From the NCBI RefSeq assembly GCF_965363235.1, contig NC_134840.1, positions 310,001-374,000 on the forward strand: 64,000 nucleotides of DNA, read 5' to 3'. The notes under the pieces are model-generated. The model searched no databases. It saw only the letters and a list, made by a program, of their open reading frames with translations, and was not told where the DNA came from. Shown here piece by piece: positions 56,630 to 64,000 of this stretch. The position numbers and the translations under genes were made by a program. Numbering within the stretch: position 1 is the stretch's first letter; the number at the start of each line of letters is the position of its first letter. The stretch is from Mytilus galloprovincialis (lineage: Eukaryota > Mollusca > Bivalvia > Mytilida > Mytilidae).

Positions 56630-56995
56630 TTAGACCACTGGTTTTCCCGTTTGAATGGTCTTACACTAGTAATTGTGTTGCCCATTGAAAGCTTGTTGTT
56701 AGGTGTGAGCGTTGGCTTCGCGTTGAAGACCGTTCCTTGACCTAAAATGGTTTACTTTCATAATTGTGAATAAACTCATCATAGATATCCGGACTAAATT
56801 TAGTATATAAACCAGACGTGCGTTTCGTCTTCAACAGACTCATCAGTGACGCTCGAATCTAAAAACGTTTAAAAAGCCAAATAAGCACGAAGTTGAAAAG
56901 CATTGAGGACCAAAATTCCTAAACGTTTCGCCAGATACAGTTAAGTTTGATTGAAAAGTGTCTTATTTGCACTCAAACCACATCTCCCTAGAACT
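56630..56995 (+). repeat. Rep-D copy interrupted by Rep-B
   Basis: The Rep-D 5' part ('ggttttcccgtttgaatggt' to 'acctaaaatggtttactttc') is separated from its 3' terminal words ('aaaagtgtcttatttgcact', 'caaaccacatctccct') by Rep-B at about 56793-56952. The uninterrupted Rep-D at 42725-42990 supplies the comparison, so Rep-B is the younger insertion. Confidence 0.65.
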
Positions 56996-57109
56996 ATAGA
57001 TATTTTAATCACACATGGGTCAATCGAAATGTGTGTACACAAGTATCATTTGTCATGTAATGTTCATATATTTGAGATGAATGTGGAATGTTTCCCTGCA
57101 ATCTTGTTT

Positions 57110-57790
57110 TAAATAAGATTGAGAATGGAAATGGGGAATGTGTCAAAGAGACAACAACCCGACCAAATAAAAAACAACAGCAGAGGGTCACCAACAGGTC
57201 TTCAATGTAGTGAGAAATTCCCGCACCCGGAGGCGTCCTTCAGCTGGCCCCTAAACAAATATATACTAGTCCAGTGATAATGAACGCCATACTAATTTCC
57301 AAATTGTACACAAGAAACTAAAATTAAAATAATACAAGACTAACAAAGGCCAGAGGCTCCTGACTTGGGACAGGCGCAAAAATGCGGCGGGGTTAAACAT
57401 GTTTGTGAGATCTCAACCCTCCACCTATACCTCTAACCAATGTAGAAAAGTAAACGCATAACAATACGCACATTAAAATTCAGTTCAAGAGAAGTCCGAG
57501 TCTGATGTCAGAAGATGTAACCAAAGAAAATAAACAAAATGACAATAATACATAAATAATAACAGACTACTAGCAGTTAACTGACATGCCAGCTCCAGAC
57601 TTCAATTAAACTGACTGAAAGATTATGATTTCATCATATGAACATCAGGCACAATCCTTCCCGTTAGGGGTTTAGTATCATACCATCATAACATATATGA
57701 GAAGAACATAACCCGTGTCATGCCAACAACTGTTTTTAGAATAAATGTGTTTAGTTCCGATGCAAAGACCTTATAATGTATATTATTGTA
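57110..57790 (-). repeat. Rep-H, best preserved copy
   Basis: On the minus strand it carries 'gggttgttgtctctttgaca', 'acctgttggtgaccctct' and 'cctgtcccaagtcaggagcc'. I recognise this as an abundant mytilid repeat that looks like a retroelement 3' tail. Fragments in the same family lie at 620-745, 17580-18045, 30899-30985 and 35340-35820. Confidence 0.7.
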
Positions 57791-58748
57791 TTTCTGTCGG
57801 TACAGTTTAGTTGCAACTAAAAGAAAATCTAGTGAAAATGACATCATAACTCCATTTGTAAAATAACAATAAATCTTACTCCCAATATAAAGGAATTAAT
57901 AAATTGTAAAACAGGGCAAGAGACATGTTTTTTTGTATCTCCTGTACTTAAAGTCTGCAATTATTTGACATAAAGCACCGTCACAGATATTGACGGTAAC
58001 ACATTCGAAAAACGAAAAGTGTCGGTAGGCTTTCTCTGTAGTTTTGCTTTTACTAGTAACTGAAAGAATATTTTATTCCTAAAACCAGGAAAAACAAATT
58101 AAGATTGACCTATTGTGCGTCTAACATACAAAGTGTGTCAAATCAGGTTACATATCTTGGAGCAAGGGCTATTATATACTACAGACGAAGAAAACAGTCA
58201 TTCTACTATTCAAGAGAATATTATGTTTGAACCCCCTGCAGTCCCTATCAAGAAACAACATGACACTCAGAATATTCCCATATAAATTGATGCATTTCAG
58301 ACTCAGTATACAATATTCATTTTAATTAATTTTATTTTAATGAGATCAAACACATTATAATCTAATACTTGTTCTGTATAGATGAAAATGTCTCACGTTA
58401 AAGCATGCTAGTAAAGAAAAAGAAATCAATAGACTACATCTAATCACGTATAACAATGTGCATTTAAGAGGCACTTTACCTATAAACTATATAAATAAGT
58501 TGGAAAATATGTAAACCATTATTGTCACAAAGTTCAATGAATCGTGCATACAACAAGTGGGATAAATAAATGTTAAAATGCAACACTGTCAATAAGACAG
58601 GCTTTAAGATGTTTTTAATGCATCGTTGTAGAAAAACATATAAATCATTTAACAGAAATGAGGACTGTCACAATGTTAAAATCTGTATGGGACATCATGG
58701 TCGTTCTTGTAGCGTTACGTGCTTACAAGTAAATGTCTATTAATCATC
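57791..58748. other. 3' flank of gene B, nothing recognised
   Basis: Would contain the 3' UTR of gene B on the minus strand. No repeat, exon or inverted repeat could be supported. Confidence 0.4.
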
Positions 58749-61700
58749 TTATAGAGAGTGCTTTAATGGCTGCCTGAAACGAAAAAAATATTAATTGTAT
58801 AACATGTGTGGTATATCGAATGGTTTATGAAATAATCGATCAATCTAGAAATGTTTTTGTTCATGTCATAAAACAGAGTCTGTCGCGTGAAAAGTGTCAA
58901 AGTGAAATTTAAAACTCATATGCTTGAATGCAGTAGAATTTAAGTGACCATACATGTCTAACACTGAACAATTGGACCAAGCATGAAGCACATTACATTT
59001 AAAATATATTACAGTATTACAATAAACTTACTTTCTCAGGTTTTTCACCTTGTCCCTTATTTGGGACACTGTGAATTCCTCCTCCTTGAACACTCCTTGT
59101 TGCACCCCTTTGGAAATCATTGTTCGTAAGGCAGTTTCGTTTACAGTCCAATTCAGTTTGACAGCAAAGGATCTCACAAATTTAGTCTGTTCTTTGTTAA
59201 AACAAACTGTAATAAGTTAAAACAGATAAAAAGGTTAAATATTCACCGATATGTGTTTCTTTCGTTATTCTGAACTGCTGTGCTCCGATACCTACAGATG
59301 AATTCTCCGGAAATTAAAGTTTATTAACATGTAATACAATGTGTAATGCAAATGAGTGAGAATATTGTAAGATCAGGTGGAAAAAATCCTTATGTTTCTC
59401 CTCAAACGAAAATGTGTTGGTAACATAGTATTATGAAATCTTGAACTTTCGAAGATATATGTTTACAAGGAAAATTGTTAAAAGCCCTTACCTTTACTGT
59501 TTGAATGACATGATGCTGGAAAAAAAACGTACACAATCTTACAACATAATTATTGCAAAATATGGAAAAGAAAGTGTAGTATACTGCTCTTCGAAATTCA
59601 TAAATCAATAAAGAAAAAAAAACAATCCGGGTTACCAACTAAATCTGATGGAAACGCATCAAATATAAGAGAACTACGACACAACAGAAACACAAAACTG
59701 GAATGTTACACACACACGGAAACGAACAATTATATAACGATGACAATTTTCTTGACTTGATACAGGACATTTTAAGGGGGACAAATGGTGGTTTTAACCT
59801 TGTTTTGTGGCATGCCAAGCCTCCCGCTTTAATGACAATATTAAATATAACATCAAAATGACAACATTAGATGACAGGACTACAATACAAAAAATTAAAA
59901 GAAACTAAAGAACAGAGAAATACACGAATAATAGCCAACAAAGGGTACTAGGTTTAAAATGTAATACGCGTTTCGCGCGTTTCGTCCACACCAGACTAAC
60001 CAGTGACGCCCAGATGAAAAAAAGATTGAAAACTAAAACATGTTCAAAATTGAAGAGCACTGAGGACCAACAGTTCCAAAAAATTGTAACAATACGACTG
60101 AGGTTACCTGCCTCGGATAAGAATATCCTTATCATTTAGAATAGTTCAAAATTTTGCAAACAGTAAATTCTATAAAATGACTATATAATAGATATACATG
60201 GAAAAAAAAATAAAAAAAAACATACCTAGTTAATTTGGAACGCAGAACTACTGTTAGAAAGTCTAACCTCGTTAATCTACACCTTCGTTCCTGTGGTAAT
60301 TATTCCTTAGTACACATTAATTAGAACGGATTTAATTGATGTGTGTATCAGTTTACATAGCCTCTTTTTCCAGTAAATTCGGTAATATGTATACGCGTAT
60401 AACTGTTGAAAAGTCTAAATTTAATCTTATGTTTAAAACAAACCAATATAAAATTTAACTTAAAATAAATATTCATTTGTTAACCTAAATTCGTCTGTGA
60501 TATTAAAACAAATAATTTCAAATGATTATGATTGAGTCGTAGGGTCGATATTTGCTAGATTATTTTAATGATAACTAAATCAGAGCTTTACATACAGTCT
60601 GGAAAAAACTTACCAGAAGGCTGTACGTCAACTTTACCTGAAATATGCCGGAATTGGGATGTATGATATAAAAAGAGAAAACCAAAAAGTCTAAACACAA
60701 GGAATAATTGACATGTATACATATGCTGTTAACCAATTTATTTTCGCGGATACTTTTTTTTTTGTTAAGCTCATTCTAATAGAATTCGCGGCGTTTTAAT
60801 TTCGCTATTTTCAAATTTACTTTAAGTAATTAGACAAAGAGATCCAAGATATTCACTTTTGAGACAATTTATATTTGTTTTATTGTTCTTCTCTCCTACC
60901 TCGCCAAATACAAATTGTTCGCAGAAATAAGTTGGTTTACAGCAACATCCCGAAAGTTTACTTAAAGTCTTCATTGAAAAAGTCATATATTCTAGTATTT
61001 TACACGTACACGTATAACTTTGCAATATACGCCTATAGTTCTATTTTTACCTGTTAGCACACAACAATGTCAGTTATAAAATATTGTAAAAATTAATATT
61101 TTATAACTGGTGAATATTTTCCCAAATCTTAAATGTACTCTTTGCATGTTTAATACTGTCATGTTCATGTACTTTGCAGTTTTATATGTGCTTATAACGT
61201 CATATAGATAAACCTACTACTTGTTCCTTCCATTTCTTTCAAGGCTGTTTTAACAACATTTGACCCTATATTATAAAGAAACAAATGCCATGTCAGAAAA
61301 AAATATCAATCAAAACTATGTAAAGTTGAACCAATAACATTAAATAAGTTACAGGTGGCTCATGTGAAAATTGCATGTTGTATTTTAAAAAGCATGAAAT
61401 GTTATTTCAAATGATTGTTTTTTCATTCTGAATTCAACAAATTAAGAAACACTTGAAAAGCGCACGTGTAAAGGCATCGGTAGATCATTGTATTTATGTG
61501 CTATTATCTACTTTGTTTACAATCAAGCAATCATAATAAACATAAATGTTATCTAATTGGAATGGTTGTTACAGGCAGACGATATGCATAGAGGTCAGTG
61601 GAAATGTTAACTTCATTAAATTTATCTTCGTATGTCAAAATGCATCTTTACTAATTATAATTTTGATTTGATAGAGTAGTTTCGTCGATGTTTGCTGTCT

Positions 61701-63725
61701 TTAACATTGCACTTCAATTTAAACTTTTAATATGATCTGAAAAATACCTACCAGATGGCTGTTGTATAACTTGACCTGAAATATACAACAACGCGGATAT
61801 CAGATGTAATGGCGAAAACGAAGAAAAATATGAACATAAGGAAACTTGTTCAATAATTTAGTAACACACGTGTAACCGTAGACATTTCGACAGTTAAATT
61901 TTTTTCTCTCAAATGTTAACACACAATAATGTTCTAATTGTATTGTTAGCATACAGCCATGCATTCACATACAAAACTACCATACTCATTCACATTTAAC
62001 AGTGAGGTTATATATATTGCAGCTGTATATGTGTTCATTACAACATATGTATAAACAACTTACTGCTTTTTCTTTTCGGTGCTTTTGAGGATGCATTTAG
62101 GACATCAAACACTAGAATATAAAAATACAATGACAATGTCAGAGAAAAAGTAGAAAACAAAATTATATAAAGTTTTAACAAATTCGAGGCATAATGTATA
62201 AGTGACTCATATGAAAACTGATGTATTTAATACAGCATATATTTTTTTTTTTAATTTGGTAGAAAGGAACTGTCGATGTTTGCTCTTTAGTTAACAACAC
62301 ACTTCAATTTGACCTTTTAATATGATCTGGAAAACAAATTACCTATTGGCTGTGGTTTAGTTTACCTGAAATTTACAACATTTCGGATGTCATGGATTAC
62401 AAATCCAAACACAAGAACAGTTGTTTAGTACTTTAGTAACACGCATATGACTGTGGAATTTTCTCCTTTAAATCTGTATTTTACTGTAAGCACACAACAA
62501 TGAAAAATGCATAAAAAATCAATAGTTCATAATTAAATGTATCTATTGATCTTTATTTACATAATTACCAACAAAGTTGAGGGAATAGTACTGTTAATGT
62601 TTGCTTTTTTCTTTGCATTAGTATGTAGTGATATAAATACAGCTTTAAATAGTATTAAAGAAAACTTACCAGACGGCTGTATTTGGTAGTTACCTGAAAA
62701 AAACAATACTTTGGATGTCAAAATCAATAGATCAAACCAGAAATTCTGAACACAATGACATTATTTACATTGATATATATTACATCTGTAAGTTTGTGTG
62801 TATCATTTTGTTTAGCCACTTCATTCAGAAAGTCATATTTTTCAGTACTTGGGTAAACCGCCTCCGCGTAGAGCTGTTGAATATTATCCTATCAATCTTA
62901 TAGAACTGTTTGCACAAACCAATGTCAGATGGCACTTAAATAAAAAAATATACTTCCATATCAAACTTCAATTGATCGACTGATGTTTATAAAGATTATT
63001 ACAAATGATTCTAATAGAATAGTAATGTCAACGTTTGCTTATTAAAATCACGCTTTCATTTGAATTTAAAGACCATTGGAAAAGAAATAGCTCACCAGTT
63101 GGCTGTCGTTCACCTTGGCCTAAAATAAACAAAACTTGCATATCAGATAAAATAAATGAAACTAAACATTCCAAATACAAGAAAATTATATAGATTGATA
63201 AATCGTACATTCAAAAGAGGGACGAAAGATACCAAAGGGACAGTCAAACTCATAAATTTAAAACAAACTGACAACGCCATGGCTAAAAATGAAAAAGACC
63301 AACAGAAAACCAATAGTACACATGACACAACATAGAAAACTAAAGAATAAACAACACGAACCCCACCAAAAACTAGGGGTGATCTCAGGTGCTCCGGAAG
63401 GGTAAGCAGATCCTGCTCCACATGCGGCACCCGTAAAAAGTACATGTGGATCAGTTAACATACTCTACTTACAATGACTTAAACTTGATAATTTAGTCGT
63501 ATGACATGTAAATAATAGTTGAATATTCGCTCATAAATTCCAATTACACTGTTTTCGTACAGCCATGTAAATCGACATTCACATTCAATTTGGCCTTGTT
63601 CATTCATATTTGCTACCAATGGAACATATGTGGAATGCAGTTACATGTGTGTTTATGTCTTGATAGGATAAACTTACTACTTTTTCTTTTATTGACTTTA
63701 GAGGCTGCAATTAGGATATCTGACA
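58749..63725 (-). CDS. Gene B: SANT-like protein with tandem microexon array (3' part)
   Basis: Visible exons on the minus strand, 5' to 3': 63725-63678 (48 nt), 63119-63096 (24), 62693-62670 (24), 62365-62343 (23, decayed), 62111-62064 (48), 61775-61752 (24), 61265-61218 (48), 60637-60614 (24), 59515-59492 (24), 59206-59032 (175) and 58773-58749, ending TAA. All microexons have AG acceptors and GT donors and are phase 1 on both sides, so any can be skipped without changing frame except the 23-nt one, which would bring in TAG. Peptides: 48-nt type VSDILIAASKVNKRKS, VFDVLNASSKAPKRKS and GSNVVKTALKEMEGTS; 24-nt type SQGERQPT, GNYQIQPS, SQVIQQPS, SKVDVQPS and ASCHSNSK. The 175-nt exon reads FNKEQTKFVRSF... 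to QIRDKVKNLRK, the module shared with gene A. The 5' exons lie beyond 64 kb. A nuclear role is inferred from the basic KRK motifs. Confidence 0.75.
59032..59206 (-). CDS. Gene B SANT-like exon
   Basis: 175 nt, phase 1 in and phase 2 out. Reads VCFNKEQTKFVRSFAVKLNW, then a segment ending FKEEEFTVSQIRDKVKNLRK. The final helix matches the Q-x-(R/K)-D-K-x-K-N-L-(R/K) pattern of Myb/SANT-like third helices. Counterpart of 32635-32815 in gene A. Confidence 0.75.
59492..59515 (-). CDS. Gene B microexon, 24 nt (ASCHSNSK)
   Basis: Acceptor ttttttccag, donor GTAAGG, phase 1/1. Its length and phase fit the 24-nt class but the QPS motif is lost, so it is the most diverged member. It directly precedes the SANT-like exon. 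Confidence 0.65.
59640..60172. repeat. Repeat block in a gene B intron, including Rep-B
   Basis: Positions 59640-59840 resemble a worn minus-strand Rep-F relative ('cttgatacaggacatttt', 'aaatggtggttttaacctt'). Positions 59944-60172 are Rep-B ('cgcgcgtttcgtccacac', 'accagtgacgcccaga', 'agcactgaggaccaac'). Both lie in the intron between the microexons at 60614 and 59492. Confidence 0.6.
60614..60637 (-). CDS. Gene B microexon, 24 nt (SKVDVQPS)
   Basis: Acceptor atatttcag, donor GTAAGT, phase 1/1. Typical member of the QPS class. Confidence 0.75.
61218..61265 (-). CDS. Gene B microexon, 48 nt (GSNVVKTALKEMEGTS)
   Basis: Acceptor ataatatag, donor GTAGGT, phase 1/1. Same length as the exons at 62064 and 63678, and its intron flank (aatcaaaacta, then 'acaggtggctcatgtgaaaa') resembles that at 63740-63840, so it arose by cassette duplication. 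It has lost the KRKS ending. Confidence 0.7.
61752..61775 (-). CDS. Gene B microexon, 24 nt (SQVIQQPS)
   Basis: Acceptor gtatatttcag, donor GTAGGT, phase 1/1. Its downstream intron ('cttttaatatgatctg' on the plus strand) matches that beside 62343, which supports recent duplication. Confidence 0.75.
62064..62111 (-). CDS. Gene B microexon, 48 nt (VFDVLNASSKAPKRKS)
   Basis: Acceptor tattctag, donor GTAAGT, phase 1/1. The basic KRKS end is shared with 63678-63725. Confidence 0.75.
62343..62365 (-). pseudogene. Decayed gene B microexon, 23 nt, ends in a stop
   Basis: Acceptor gtaaatttcag, donor GTAATT. In the phase of its neighbours it reads GKLNHSQ then TAG, and it is one base short of the 24-nt class (GCCAATAG where the others have GCCATCTG or similar). 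Inclusion would truncate the protein, so it is either always skipped or acts as a poison exon. Confidence 0.65.
62670..62693 (-). CDS. Gene B microexon, 24 nt (GNYQIQPS)
   Basis: Acceptor gtttttttcag, donor GTAAGT, phase 1/1. Typical member. Confidence 0.75.
63096..63119 (-). CDS. Gene B microexon, 24 nt (SQGERQPT)
   Basis: Acceptor gtttattttag, donor GTGAGC, phase 1/1. The first residue is Ser when it follows the 48-nt exon at 63678; the codon is split across the junction. Confidence 0.75.
63211..63439 (-). repeat. Rep-A copy in a gene B intron, with target duplication
   Basis: Minus-strand Rep-A from 'tcaaaagagggacgaaagat' to 'catgcggcacccg', flanked by GTACAT at 63205-63210 and 63440-63445. 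The clean ends and good sequence make it one of the youngest copies here. Long open frames on its minus strand recur in other copies but show no host protein likeness. Confidence 0.75.
63678..63725 (-). CDS. Gene B microexon, 48 nt (VSDILIAASKVNKRKS)
   Basis: Acceptor tatatcacag, donor GTAAGT, phase 1/1. First visible exon of gene B; at least one further upstream exon must lie past the window edge. The leading residue depends on that exon. Confidence 0.7.
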
Positions 63726-64000
63726 CTGTGATATATATAAAAAAAACACTATATCAGTGACAAAGTAGCAATCAAAACTGTACAAAGTTATAACCAATTA
63801 GATACAATATGTTATAGGTGGTTCATTTAACAATTGCATTGTATATAGAAGACAGCATTAAGTGTTATTAAATATGTTTGCCTCATTTTTACATTCTGAA
63901 GTCAAAAAAGTAGAAAACTTGTGTACACTGTTCAGGTATCAGTTAAATTTTATTCAAATTATCTTCTAATACATCTTTACAAATGACACCATTTTTTCCT

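Noticed and set aside
63143-63461. Membrane-like minus-strand frames, also seen at 15321-15708, 30843-31094 and 56267-56512
   Set aside because: All are translations of the non-coding Rep-A repeat. The hydrophobic look comes from T-rich sequence.

Overview
This window reads as nuclear DNA of a marine bivalve, most probably a mussel (Mytilidae, Mytilus-like). It is AT-rich and non-coding over most of its length, has GT-AG introns with very short exons, interstitial CCCTAA-type tracts, a tRNA-headed SINE, and many dispersed repeat families whose wording I recognise from mytilid sequence. The organism call is recognition plus inference; no search was run. No rRNA gene, intact tRNA gene, CRISPR array or bacterial operon was seen. 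Host genes were found by looking for short open exons between good splice sites with matching phase, because almost every long open frame here is an accident or a repeat. Repeat families are given working letters (Rep-A to Rep-M) that are my own. || Layout. 1-4.4 kb: repeat debris and two Rep-E copies with telomere-like tracts. 4.4-7.9 kb (minus): a six-exon gene fragment, faintly HECT-like, with a near-perfect foldback element in an intron. 7.9-10.1 kb: a local tandem duplication and Rep-J debris. 10.2-11.9 kb (plus): a weak short spliced gene or lncRNA. 12-17.5 kb: AT-rich spacer, two foldback or TIR elements, a nearly full Rep-A copy and Rep-J. 17.5-19.4 kb (minus): gene C, a 5' partial copy of gene A. 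20-31.7 kb: dispersed repeats, purine/pyrimidine arrays, a dead LINE tail and a 2.0-kb foldback transposon with 6-bp target duplications. 32.2-37.3 kb (minus): gene A, a complete eight-coding-exon gene. 37.6-38.4 kb: a TTAA foldback element carrying a Rep-A insertion. 38.9-43.6 kb: tandemly duplicated units around an 84-bp minisatellite, with a SINE between them. 43.7-45.7 kb: a TIR-bounded Rep-J element. 50.0-50.8 kb (minus): a KMT5A-like SET-domain gene. 52-57.8 kb: more repeats. 58.7-64 kb (minus): the 3' half of gene B, which runs off the right edge. || How the genes relate. Genes A and B end in the same module: a short basic, Myb/SANT-shaped exon (phase 1 in, phase 2 out) followed by a tiny terminal exon. 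Gene A has a coiled-coil exon, an acidic exon and basic Ser/Pro-rich exons in front of it, and nearly every internal boundary is phase 1. Gene B instead has an array of symmetric phase-1 microexons, exactly 24 nt or 48 nt long, apart from one decayed 23-nt member that would introduce a stop. Gene C repeats the first three exons of gene A. Together they look like a local family of nuclear, possibly DNA- or chromatin-binding proteins that evolves by duplicating phase-1 exons. The KMT5A-like SET gene nearby may or may not be functionally linked. The microexon array is the most interesting thing in the window.
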